Of a DNA stretch of 64,000 nt, positions 44,997-53,261 are shown piece by piece. Below the pieces are notes generated by a model. The model was given only the letters and a program-made list of their open reading frames with translations. It was not told the DNA's origin and searched no databases. Made by a program: the position numbers and the translations under genes. Source of the stretch: Lachnospiraceae bacterium 3-1 (lineage in GTDB: Bacteria > Bacillota > Clostridia > Lachnospirales > Lachnospiraceae); assembly GCA_000403255.2 (NCBI GenBank), contig KE159593.1, forward strand, positions 129,969-193,968. Reading direction: 5' to 3'. How positions within the stretch are numbered: the stretch's first letter is position 1; each line of letters begins with the position of its first letter.

Positions 44997-45017
44997 ATAC
45001 GATTGTGAGGAACATGG

Positions 45018-46007
45018 ATGGTATCAGGTGGCAGAAATGACAGGATGAACAGGCAGCAGATGGAGAGCAGAAGAAAAAAACAGCAGATAAGGTGGATATC
45101 ACTATTAGTCAGAGTGGCGGTTTTGGTTGTAATTGTGTTTTGTATTAGAAATATCTATGCCCGTCTGGAAGAAATGCAGATGGAATTGGAGCGGCTGGAG
45201 ATACAGCAATATGGGATGGTACAGACCAACGCAGATGCGCAGCCACCAGATAAATTGAATGATGTAGATTATGTTGACAGTCTTGACGCATGGGAAGTTG
45301 GCAAGCCTACAGAACGCACGGAAGCGGAAGTCCTGCAGCGGCTAGGTGAGTTGGGGCAGGTAAGTTCCTTGATAGAAGGGATTTATCAAAATCATTCCCA
45401 GTATCCGAAGGAGCTGCTTGCGGCATTGGCAAATAATCCGGAAATGGCAGATTTTGTCTCCGGGTATCCTGATCGGAATGGAATGACAGGGGGAATTACT
45501 GCATCTGAAAAAGAGCAGGAATTTCCACTGTTTCTCCAATGGGACAGGCGCTGGGGGTATGAATCCTATGGGGATAGCTGTATCGGACTGGCAGGTTGCG
45601 GACCAACGTGTCTGTCTATGGTATTATTCTATCTGACCGGGGATGAAACGCATACTCCCGACAAAATCGCTGCATACAGTATGGAAAATGGATATTATGT
45701 GGAAGGAACCGGCACATCATGGGGTTTGATGGAGGATGTGCCAAAGCTGTATGGCATTAAAGTCTCATCCGTAAGCTCCACTGTAAATAATATGAGAGCA
45801 GTGCTTGATAATGGCGGAATCATTATATGTGCTATGGGAAAAGGGGATTTCACAACATCTGGTCACTATATTGTCATATATGGATATGATAACGAGGGAT
45901 TTATGGTAAATGATCCTAACTGTGCGGCAAGGAGTGGCAGGAGATGGACTTTCAGCGAGATTGAAAATCAGATTAAAAGTATTTGGGTATATGATAAAGA
46001 GAAATAA
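45018..46007 (+). CDS. Membrane-anchored C39-like cysteine peptidase
   Basis: A 329-residue protein with one membrane segment (~27-44), a coiled-coil stalk (47-65) and an exterior papain-like domain of the peptidase_C39_2 type: FLQWDRRWGYESYGDSC, then Cys194 in AGCGPT, His283 in SGHYIVIYGYD and Asp299 in VNDP. ATG 45018 follows GAGGAAC; a second ATG at 45045 is possible. It closes the ABC transporter operon. Candidates for its role are cutting an exported peptide or an enemy bacteriocin. Confidence 0.8.
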   Translation: MVSGGRNDRMNRQQMESRRKKQQIRWISLLVRVAVLVVIVFCIRNIYARLEEMQMELERLEIQQYGMVQTNADAQPPDKLNDVDYVDSLDAWEVGKPTERTEAEVLQRLGELGQVSSLIEGIYQNHSQYPKELLAALANNPEMADFVSGYPDRNGMTGGITASEKEQEFPLFLQWDRRWGYESYGDSCIGLAGCGPTCLSMVLFYLTGDETHTPDKIAAYSMENGYYVEGTGTSWGLMEDVPKLYGIKVSSVSSTVNNMRAVLDNGGIIICAMGKGDFTTSGHYIVIYGYDNEGFMVNDPNCAARSGRRWTFSEIENQIKSIWVYDKEK

Positions 46008-46656
46008 GCCTTGAGTTGAATAGAATAAGAAGCAATAAGGGAAAAAGCCTTCAAAGACCAACCGCCGCTATGGGAAAAACGCCTCATATGCGGCGGTCTG
46101 CCATTTCTCCTGCACTTATCCACATAGCGGGCTTTCCAATTACATTACTGTGAATTGCGGTGCAATGTTGACAACACGTCTTTAAGCAGGCAGACTATAT
46201 TTTGATATTAAAGAAAGGTACATTCAAGGAATAAGAATTAAACAAAAACAGTATGAACCAGCTAGATTTGGATGGGTTCAAGCTGTTTTTATTTGTTTTA
46301 AGTAATTAAATATAGTAGGAATATTATTGTATGAATCCTTTAATAACCTAAATTCCACAAAAAATTATAACTAGTATACTGACACATTTACTTTCGGCCA
46401 AATGACGCAGAATGGATTTTTACTCTGCAAGGCGGCAGAATGAGGCGATGCGGTGGCTACGGCGATTGACGACAACGCAGTAGATGGAAATATTTATAAG
46501 GGGTTGAAGTCATTGTTATAATTCGATGTGGAATTTGGATTAATAAGTAAAGGGAAAAATGACATATACCTTCGGAATAATTACGAGCATCGAAAATGTT
46601 GTCAAATCTTGTATATAATAATCTCATCAAGTTCAGAAAGGGATGAGGTAAAGTAA
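46008..46656. other. Long intergenic region before peptide cluster 3
   Basis: This 649-bp region contains a GC-rich hairpin (ACCGCCGC...GCGGCGGT, 46060-46097, one bulge), a terminator (AAAACAG..TGAACC with GGGTTCA..CTGTTTTT, 46243-46290), a short GC-rich patch (46420-46490) unlike its surroundings that looks like decayed sequence, and a TATAAT (46614-46619) with no clear -35 ahead of the maturase gene. No gene is supported. Confidence 0.55.
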
Positions 46657-48207
46657 ATGGATAGAAATAATGACATTATCAGTAAATTTCATAAATTAGT
46701 TCCAGATGAAAATTACGGTCGGTTGGGTACTACATTTGAAACAGAAAGTCGAAAATATTTCTTTGATACAGGCACAGGAAAAGTGTTTGAATGTGATGAA
46801 GATGAATATAAAGTTCTGTCTTATCTTTTCAAATATAATAAGCTCGCATCTGAGACGGATCTGGATGATTTAGGAAAGAGTGTCTTTGAGGTATATGAGG
46901 GCATATTGGAACTTTCTGAAAAAGAGCATATTTTGCAGGCTCCAAAATATAAGGAATTTGTGCAAGTATCAGATGAAAGACTTAAAAACCTTGTGGGGCA
47001 GAATTTGCAGCAGGTGATTTTAGAATTAACCGAAAAGTGCAATTTGAGATGTAAATATTGTGTTTATCATGAATACAACCCGGCGTACAGAAATTTTGAA
47101 ACTAGGGATATGGAATGGGATACGGCGAAAAGGGCAATAGATTATACTTGTTCCCATAGTGGAGAGAAAGTAGCTGTTACTTTTTATGGCGGTGAACCAT
47201 TAGTGAAGTTTGAATTAATGAAAAAGTGTATAGAATATAGCCGTTCCATTATGGGCGATAGAGAATTATCATTTTCATTTTCTACAAACCTCACATTAAT
47301 GACAAGAGAAATTGCTAAATATATAGCTTCTGTTGATGGGTGTAGTGTTTTATGCAGCTTGGATGGTCCAAAGGTTATTCATGATTCATACAGAGTCAAA
47401 GTAGATGGGACAGGTTCATTTGAACAAGCAATCAGAGGCTTGCGGTATTTAGTGGAAGAAATGGGTGAAGCTGCAAAAGAAAGGATTATTATAAACACGG
47501 TTGTTTGCCCGCCTTATTCTAAAGAAAAATTGGACATGATCCAAAAGTTTTTTGACGATTTAGATTGGTTGCCAAAAGAACTGGATAAAAAATGTGATTA
47601 TGTTGAAGGCGGAACATTACGGGATGAGGATATTGCCGTTGACTTTTTAGATAAAAAAGACATAACTGATAGATATCAGACAAGGGAACTGGATTCAATA
47701 AAATCATGGGCATTGGACAATGTATTAAGTGGCAGCGATCAAAAAGGATATGCAGAAGGGCTTCACACATCTAATTTAGTAAAAATACATAATAGGACGC
47801 TGACGGATATTCCGCAGACAAGGTTATGGAGAAATGGATGTTGCATTCCCGGAAATCGAAGAATATATGTTCAGGTAGATGGAAATTTCCTTGTCTGTGA
47901 AAAAGTTGGAAATTCGCCAAGCATTGGAAATGTATTTACAGGGATAGATATTGATAGAGTAAAAAAGTTTTATTTGCAGGAGTATGATGAACAGTCTATT
48001 GATAAATGCAGTAACTGTTGGGCGGTAAATCTTTGCGGTATATGTTATGCTACATGCTATTGCGAAAATGGATTAGATATCTCTGTAAAAAATAATGCTT
48101 GCGATTATCATAGAGAACATGCAAAGGGAGAATTAATGGCATATTATCAACTTTTGGAGGAAAAGCCGGAAGTAATTGAGAAAATAAAAGATATTCCGAT
48201 TATTTAA
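46657..48207 (+). CDS. Radical-SAM/SPASM sactipeptide-type maturase 3
   Basis: A 516-residue iron-sulfur enzyme. The N-terminal ~115 residues resemble a peptide-recognition domain; the radical-SAM motif CNLRCKYC uses Cys128, 132 and 135, followed by VTFYGGEPLVKF and a Cys-rich SPASM tail (FLVCEKV, CSNCWAVNLCGICYATCYC, CDYH). It is more distant from maturases 1 and 2 than they are from each other. Its precursor gene lies downstream. The TATAAT at 46614 may be the -10 of its promoter. Confidence 0.9.
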   Translation: MDRNNDIISKFHKLVPDENYGRLGTTFETESRKYFFDTGTGKVFECDEDEYKVLSYLFKYNKLASETDLDDLGKSVFEVYEGILELSEKEHILQAPKYKEFVQVSDERLKNLVGQNLQQVILELTEKCNLRCKYCVYHEYNPAYRNFETRDMEWDTAKRAIDYTCSHSGEKVAVTFYGGEPLVKFELMKKCIEYSRSIMGDRELSFSFSTNLTLMTREIAKYIASVDGCSVLCSLDGPKVIHDSYRVKVDGTGSFEQAIRGLRYLVEEMGEAAKERIIINTVVCPPYSKEKLDMIQKFFDDLDWLPKELDKKCDYVEGGTLRDEDIAVDFLDKKDITDRYQTRELDSIKSWALDNVLSGSDQKGYAEGLHTSNLVKIHNRTLTDIPQTRLWRNGCCIPGNRRIYVQVDGNFLVCEKVGNSPSIGNVFTGIDIDRVKKFYLQEYDEQSIDKCSNCWAVNLCGICYATCYCENGLDISVKNNACDYHREHAKGELMAYYQLLEEKPEVIEKIKDIPII

Positions 48208-48210
48208 AGG

Positions 48211-48230
48211 TTTAAACACATCTGTGTTTA
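48211..48230 (+). other. Hairpin between maturase 3 and precursor 3
   Basis: TTAAACACA and TGTGTTTAA form a perfect stem with a 2-nt centre, followed by a second small palindrome (CATTTAC-TTAG-TAAATG). RNA cleavage or protection here could raise precursor mRNA over maturase mRNA. Confidence 0.5.
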
Positions 48231-48281
48231 AATAAATAACAAGCATTTACTTAGTAAATGTGTGCTGAAGGAGGTGAGAAT

Positions 48282-48482
48282 ATGAAATTAGTTAATCCTA
48301 TGGGAAGACAGGCGGAAACAGGTGCGAACTACGATGGGAATGTGGCTCGTGGAGGTTGTGTATGCTCAGGTACAGTTGAGATCGCCAATTCGCATGATCA
48401 GGGACCTTCTATCTGTAATCCGTACTGTGCTGGCGGTACTGTTAACCACAACGCCAATGAGGAGCTTGCTAAAAAGAAGTAA
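48282..48482 (+). CDS. Sactipeptide-type precursor peptide 3 (CA_C0660-like)
   Basis: A 66-residue peptide starting MKLVNPMGR, a leader that I recall from the CA_C0660-type sactipeptide family, with Cys26, 28, 45 and 49 in a Gly/Asn/Ser-rich core and a charged tail. ATG 48282 follows AAGGAGGTGAG, a near-perfect ribosome site. It differs from precursors 1 and 2. It is unusual in lying after its maturase, and is flanked by hairpins on both sides. Confidence 0.82.
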   Translation: MKLVNPMGRQAETGANYDGNVARGGCVCSGTVEIANSHDQGPSICNPYCAGGTVNHNANEELAKKK

Positions 48483-48494
48483 CCGCACATGAGG

Positions 48495-48526
48495 GGTGCC
48501 ATCTTGCTGATTTCAGTAGGATGGCA
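48495..48526 (+). terminator. Attenuator after precursor 3
   Basis: TGCCATC and GATGGCA close a stem with an inner CTG/CAG pairing (48495-48525), followed by a T-rich stretch. It would limit read-through into the peptidase and exporter genes. Confidence 0.7.
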
Positions 48527-48566
48527 TTTCCTTTATATATAAAAATAGAACAATCGGTATTTATTA

Positions 48567-49757
48567 ATGGTGAATCCAATGAAAGAAATAGAAGAATTTA
48601 TAATAAAGAATGATAGCAGATTTTATATCTATAATCTGGAAATGCTTAAGAATCAAGTCAGCATAGCATTAGTTATTAAGTGTGGCTCTATGAGGGAAAA
48701 AGAAGATCAAAGAGGATTCAGTCACTTATTGGAACACATGAATATTAGTTTTGATAAGTATTTTTATAATGGAAAAATAAAATGTTTGGGCTATACGGAT
48801 TATTTTTATACATATTATTTATTTTGCACAGATAAATCATACCTTCCGGAGTGTATGGAGCGAGTAAATGAAATTATTTCTGGTATATACATTACAGATG
48901 AAATTATGAAAAAAATTAAACCAGATGTCATTGAAGAATACTATAAAATAATAATGGATGAAAGTAATAATGAATACAGGTATTTATTAGAAGGAACAGA
49001 ATATTCAAAGCATCTTGCTATTGGAGATATTAATGTAATTAAGGAATGTCAATATAGTGAACTTGTAAAGTTTTATAAAAAATATTATATTTCCGGTAAT
49101 ATAGATATAATTTTCATGGGAAATAGAGAATTTGTTGAAGAATATGTTCCTCAAAATTGCAAACAAAGCAGACCAAGAGAGTTAATTTGTAGGCAGAAAT
49201 ATTGTATTCGAGATTTTGAATGGAAAAAGTTAGGAAACAAAAAAATAGTTAAAATATATTACCTAAAAAGATGCAGCAATAAAGACAAAAGAGAATTATT
49301 GTATGATGGCATCTTTCTGTCGTTAATAAAAAAAGTGATTTATGATGTTTATGGAGAAGAAAATATTGAGGTGGGAAAAATAGTTCTTTCAAATTTAGAA
49401 GAATTTATATACATAGATGCAAAAAAAATGTTATTAAGAAATTTTTCAGAAGTAAAAAAATTTTTGGAAAATATAGTTTTCATAGTAGATGAGAATTATA
49501 TTATAAGTTTCATATCGGAATATAAAATGTCATATTTTAACATGTTAAGTGGCGGATATGGTATTAATACGGTTCATGAAATGAGACAATGCATTAATAG
49601 TTTGATTTTTGATGGTGAAATAATTGGAAGTAGAGAATTGATCAATATCATGCAACAAGGATTTGAAGATTTAGAAATAAGTAAAATAGCAGATATGGTT
49701 AGCAAATTGATAAATAATGATGAGAGTTTTTTCTTATATAAAATTATTGAACAATAA
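48567..49757 (+). CDS. M16-family zinc metallopeptidase of peptide cluster 3
   Basis: A 396-residue protein with the inverted zinc motif HxxEH: His53, Glu56 and His57 in FSHLLEHMN, preceded by the typical LVIKCGSMREKEDQRG. It is about the size of an M16 half-enzyme, with a degenerate C-terminal half. M16 peptidases occur with sactipeptides and are thought to remove the leader. The ribosome site is weak. It is highly AT-rich. It lies between the attenuator and the exporter gene. Confidence 0.8.
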   Translation: MVNPMKEIEEFIIKNDSRFYIYNLEMLKNQVSIALVIKCGSMREKEDQRGFSHLLEHMNISFDKYFYNGKIKCLGYTDYFYTYYLFCTDKSYLPECMERVNEIISGIYITDEIMKKIKPDVIEEYYKIIMDESNNEYRYLLEGTEYSKHLAIGDINVIKECQYSELVKFYKKYYISGNIDIIFMGNREFVEEYVPQNCKQSRPRELICRQKYCIRDFEWKKLGNKKIVKIYYLKRCSNKDKRELLYDGIFLSLIKKVIYDVYGEENIEVGKIVLSNLEEFIYIDAKKMLLRNFSEVKKFLENIVFIVDENYIISFISEYKMSYFNMLSGGYGINTVHEMRQCINSLIFDGEIIGSRELINIMQQGFEDLEISKIADMVSKLINNDESFFLYKIIEQ

Positions 49758-49796
49758 TGCAAGTATTAAAGGTTAAGTAGCGGAATGGAGATTTAT

Positions 49797-51584
49797 ATGA
49801 TAAAAAATATTAAAAATATGGTAGATGTCTTTATTAATGTTTTCAAACTTTTGTGGAAAAGTTCGAGATTTTATTTTATAGGTATGTTAATAGTTAATAT
49901 TTTTTCTGGATTAACTTTGTCACTGAATATGATAATTTGGAAAAACATCATTAATACTATTCAGAAAGCATTTGAAACAGGTTCAACAAAATTAGCATTG
50001 TATTGGTTAATTGGATTTATGTTTTTAGAATTTTTTCAGAATATAATGGATGAGGCAAATCAATATTTTAAGAATATTTTAGCAAGTTGTACAAATAAGT
50101 ATATAACGAAAGCAATCCTTGAAAAAACAAAAGAAATAAGCATGACTCATTATGCAGAGGCATCAATGCATGACAAAATAAAAAAGGCAAGTGAAGAATC
50201 TGTTGGAAGGACAATGAATTTGCTTTATTCTACAGGATTACTAATCAAAGGAATTAGCGTTTTTATATCTACAGCCATTATTTTGGTTAGATTCAATCCT
50301 CCAACTATGATTATATGCTTAGTTACAAGTATACCAATGCTATTAATTAGTATGAAAATTGCAATTAAGCAATTTGCAATATACAATGAAAGATTTGAAA
50401 ATATTAGATTTATCGAATATATAAAGGCACTATTGACAAAGCATGAAAATGTTAAAGAAATAAAAATTTATGGTGTTACAGATTTTTTTATTGAGTACAT
50501 AGATAAATTGTACAAAAGATATATACATGAAGATAAAAAAATACGAAAAAAATTTTCCTTTAACTCTATGGGTGCCAAATTTGCAGAAAATATAGTTGTT
50601 TACATTATCAAAGCAATGGTATGTATAAAAGTTATTATATTGAAAATCTCCATTGGTGATCTGACATTATACATTAGTGCAATTGATAATTTTAAAAGTG
50701 CAATAGCCAATATATTATCTGTTATAACGACTATATATGAAGATGGATTATATGTTAATAATTTTTTTGAACTGATTAGTCTGGAAGAAGAAAAAAGTTC
50801 CAAAAGAGAACTTTTCTTTAATGGAAAGTTTGAAAGAATTATATTTTCTAATGTATGGTTTAAGTATCCAGGAGCTAGTGATTATATTTTGAAAGGTGTT
50901 AATCTGGAAATAGAAAGTGGAAATACATATGCAATTGTCGGATTGAATGGTTCTGGGAAAACAACCATTCTAAAATTGTTATTACGTTTATATTTACCAA
51001 ATAAAGGACATATTTATATTGATAATAAGGATATAGCAGATATGAACATAGAGAGTTATTATAAATATATTGCAGCAGTCTTTCAGGATTTTATCAAGTA
51101 TCCTTTGTCTTTTAAACAGAATATAGGGCTTGGAGATGTCGAACGAATGGATATTGAAGAAGAAATTATTGATGCAGCAGAGAAAAGTGGAATATATGAT
51201 TATATAAATAGTTTGCCAGCAGGGATTGATACAAAGTTGCAAATGGAATGGACGAATGCAACAGAGTTGTCATTAGGACAGTGGCAAAAACTGGCAATAA
51301 GCAGGGCATTTTTTAAAAAAGCGCAAATCCTGATTTTAGATGAACCTACAGCCTCGTTAGATCCAGTTGCAGAGTCTGATATTAGTTCTAAGATAAGGGA
51401 GCTTATTGGTGGAAAAACTTGCATTTTAATCGCACATAGATTTTCTACAGTCAAATTGGTAAATAGAATATATGTATTAAAAGCAGGTGCCATAGAAGAA
51501 AGCGGTTCTCATTCTGAACTAATGCTTAAAGGAGGAGAGTATTCAAAATTATATAGTATGCAGGCGCAGGGATATATTGATTGA
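49797..51584 (+). CDS. ABC exporter of peptide cluster 3
   Basis: A 595-residue fused permease-ATPase. Membrane segments lie within residues 15-300; the ATPase has Walker A GLNGSGKTT, a signature ELSLGQWQKLA (SLGQ for the usual SGGQ) and Walker B ILILDEPTASLD. No C39 peptidase domain is fused, matching the separate M16 gene. ATG 49797 is favoured by the TGGAG seven bases ahead; the frame opens at 49785. It should export mature peptide 3. Confidence 0.86.
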   Translation: MIKNIKNMVDVFINVFKLLWKSSRFYFIGMLIVNIFSGLTLSLNMIIWKNIINTIQKAFETGSTKLALYWLIGFMFLEFFQNIMDEANQYFKNILASCTNKYITKAILEKTKEISMTHYAEASMHDKIKKASEESVGRTMNLLYSTGLLIKGISVFISTAIILVRFNPPTMIICLVTSIPMLLISMKIAIKQFAIYNERFENIRFIEYIKALLTKHENVKEIKIYGVTDFFIEYIDKLYKRYIHEDKKIRKKFSFNSMGAKFAENIVVYIIKAMVCIKVIILKISIGDLTLYISAIDNFKSAIANILSVITTIYEDGLYVNNFFELISLEEEKSSKRELFFNGKFERIIFSNVWFKYPGASDYILKGVNLEIESGNTYAIVGLNGSGKTTILKLLLRLYLPNKGHIYIDNKDIADMNIESYYKYIAAVFQDFIKYPLSFKQNIGLGDVERMDIEEEIIDAAEKSGIYDYINSLPAGIDTKLQMEWTNATELSLGQWQKLAISRAFFKKAQILILDEPTASLDPVAESDISSKIRELIGGKTCILIAHRFSTVKLVNRIYVLKAGAIEESGSHSELMLKGGEYSKLYSMQAQGYID

Positions 51585-51653
51585 GATTATTTTAACGTTA
51601 TAAGAAATGGTTGTGGACAAGCTGTTATATATTTTTGTATTGATATTAGAAAT

Positions 51654-51692
51654 ACAGTCTGAAATAATATTAGATTTCAGACTGTGTTTTCT
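51654..51692. terminator. Bidirectional terminator after cluster 3
   Basis: ACAGTCTGAAAT (51654-51665) and ATTTCAGACTGT (51674-51685) form a perfect 12-bp stem with T-rich flanks, between convergent genes. Confidence 0.85.
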
Positions 51693-51918
51693 ATTTTTCA
51701 TCAGGGGGATTATATTCCAGTAGATCAGCAATGGAACAATTTAATGTCCTGCATATTCGTACTAGTACTTCCGTATCTAATCGTGTAATGGTATTATTGA
51801 TATATCCATTTAGCTGAGAACGTTGAATTTCTGCTTTTTGACAGAATTTGTTTTTGCTTAAACCAGATTCTTTAAGTAGTTCGCCTAAGTGAATTTTGAT
51901 ACTTCCGTTTTGACTCAA
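51691..51918 (-). CDS. XRE-family HTH regulator
   Basis: A 75-residue one-domain repressor: IKIHLGELLKESGLSKNKFC, then QRSQLNGYINNT as recognition helix and CRTLNCSIADLLEY. The TTG start at 51918 follows GGAGGTACAA. It is divergent from the Spo0A-like gene, and a TGTCGAA Spo0A-type box overlaps its ribosome-site region. It lies right behind peptide cluster 3 and may control either neighbour. Confidence 0.8.
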   Translation of the reverse strand: MSQNGSIKIHLGELLKESGLSKNKFCQKAEIQRSQLNGYINNTITRLDTEVLVRICRTLNCSIADLLEYNPPDEK

Positions 51919-51930
51919 TATTGTACCTCC

Positions 51931-51996
51931 TGTCGAAAAGTGTCATAATAAGTAGACACAAACTGTTTGACTAGTTAAGTATACATTAGTTAAAAT
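51931..51996. promoter_or_regulatory. Divergent promoter with Spo0A-type box
   Basis: TGTCGAA lies at 51931-51937 between the HTH start and its promoter. On the plus strand TTGACT (51967-51972) and TAAAAT (51991-51996) with an 18-bp spacer form a good promoter for the gene at 52058. Confidence 0.6.
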
Positions 51997-52057
51997 TGAT
52001 ATATCAGTTATAAGAAATTATAGATAAGAAGTTATAGTACCTGAAAGGAGAAAGAAA

Positions 52058-52300
52058 ATGAGTGAGAGAACTGCTAAAGATGCAATTAAAAAAATTGCCA
52101 AAAGAGAAGGAAAAAGTGAAAGTGAAATAAGGCAGGAAATGGAGAAAGCTATTATGATAGGTTTTTTGAACAAGGGGACAAGAAATATGTGGGATAATCT
52201 GTTTGGAGTAGGGAAGTTGCCAAGCCCGGAGGAATTTATTACAGTATTATCAATGAACGTAGGAAAAAAGAAGAAGTGGGATAAAAAGGCGTATTTTTAA
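52058..52300 (+). CDS. Spo0A C-terminal-like small DNA-binding protein
   Basis: An 80-residue protein whose sequence (AIKKIAKREGKSESEIRQEM, EKAIMIGFLN, MWDNLFG, PSPEEFITVLS) follows the small Spo0A C-terminal-like helix-turn-helix proteins of Lachnospiraceae; it lacks a receiver. ATG 52058 follows AAAGGAG. It may bind Spo0A-type boxes, one of which lies in its own divergent promoter region. This reading is from family memory. Confidence 0.65.
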   Translation: MSERTAKDAIKKIAKREGKSESEIRQEMEKAIMIGFLNKGTRNMWDNLFGVGKLPSPEEFITVLSMNVGKKKKWDKKAYF

Positions 52301-52338
52301 AAAACAGTTTGATTATTCAATGTGGTAAAATCGTTTGT

Positions 52339-52408
52339 GTCCGTTTTCTGCAATAAAGTGCCACTTTCTGCAACCTCTATTGTAAGTGAATTGATTGTTT
52401 GATATATT
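52339..52408 (+). promoter_or_regulatory. LytTR-type box-pair promoter P10 (secreted two-protein operon)
   Basis: TCCGTTTTCTGC and CCACTTTCTGC repeat at 20 bp (CTGC at 52348 and 52368), with -10 TATATT at 52403-52408, 35 bp on. It drives the operon 52564-54144 and its leader. Confidence 0.8.
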
Positions 52409-52428
52409 TGCCCTAGGGAGGTTAATAT

Positions 52429-52461
52429 ATGGTGCTGAATGTGTTGATAAATAGTTTGTGA
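52429..52461 (+). CDS. Ten-residue leader ORF with strong ribosome site
   Basis: AGGGAGGT at 52415-52422 is ideally placed for ATG 52429, which begins a 10-codon frame (MVLNVLINSL) ending in TGA, right at the 5' end of the P10 transcript. It could be a translated leader that controls the operon or a very short hydrophobic peptide. The P1 transcript carries a comparable minimal leader frame. Confidence 0.4.
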   Translation: MVLNVLINSL

Positions 52462-52563
52462 GGTATAAGATTTTTCATTTGATAAGGAATAATTTATCTG
52501 CATTCAAATTTAAAAACCATAGGATTGAAGCGTATGACATTTCGTTTATAAGGAGGTTTTTAT

Positions 52564-53244
52564 ATGGGTAAAAAATTATTTTCAGTAATCTTATCAATAG
52601 TTTTATGCTTATCATTATCAATAAGTGCATTTGCTCAGGAAGCAGGAACAACAACAACATTTGCAATGGAGGGCAAAGAATATACATTATATGTTAGGGA
52701 TAATGTAAGTGTTGTTACAGAAGTAGAAACTGGAGTTAGAGCGTCATTTGATAATTCAACATACATACTGACAATCTACGAGAATGCAGATGCACAGCCT
52801 ATAGTAATACAATTGCCGAAAACTGCAACTTACGCATCTAATGCAACAAAGGATAATGAATATGCTTATTCTACGTCTATTAAGAGATACAACAATAAGC
52901 CATATACATTCTGGCAGATTCAAATACCGGACAACATCAAATACACATATGAAACTAATAACTCATCGGCTTTGATTGGTTTTCGAAATGCTGTGGATAC
53001 TATAAAAAGTGGTGAAGACTCTATATCTTCTGCATGGGGAACTACAGTGCTTGCGCTGGTTTTGGGGGTTATTGCAGTCACTCCGGTTGGTGCTTTGGCA
53101 ACAGCTATAGCAACTGTTTTAGCAGGTATTGTTGGTGCTGATGGAATTGCAGGTATTGTTGGCAATGCTAAAACAATTAAGACAGCAAAAGAAAGTGCTG
53201 ATTCATACTTTCATCAGGTAGTGCCTGTTTCAATACCATATTAA
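52564..53244 (+). CDS. Secreted protein with pore-like Gly/Ala hydrophobic segment
   Basis: A 226-residue exported protein. The signal peptide ends near AFA-QE (~25). A beta-rich domain (30-130) is followed by a long Gly/Ala/Val hydrophobic stretch at about 158-202 (VLALVLGVIAVTPVGALATA, then LAGIVGADGIAGIVGN) with repeated GxxxG-like spacing, as in membrane-inserting bacteriocins. ATG 52564 follows AAGGAGG. With the next gene and a small 2-TM protein it forms one operon behind P10. A two-component bacteriocin or toxin is proposed. Confidence 0.7.
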   Translation: MGKKLFSVILSIVLCLSLSISAFAQEAGTTTTFAMEGKEYTLYVRDNVSVVTEVETGVRASFDNSTYILTIYENADAQPIVIQLPKTATYASNATKDNEYAYSTSIKRYNNKPYTFWQIQIPDNIKYTYETNNSSALIGFRNAVDTIKSGEDSISSAWGTTVLALVLGVIAVTPVGALATAIATVLAGIVGADGIAGIVGNAKTIKTAKESADSYFHQVVPVSIPY

Positions 53245-53261
53245 AACGAGGAGAATAAAAT

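Noticed and set aside
10681-52408. Paired TTTTCTGC repeats as CRISPR or transposon ends
   Set aside because: They occur as isolated pairs with a fixed 20-bp period and always just ahead of a -10, with no spacer array and no target duplication, so promoter elements explain them better.
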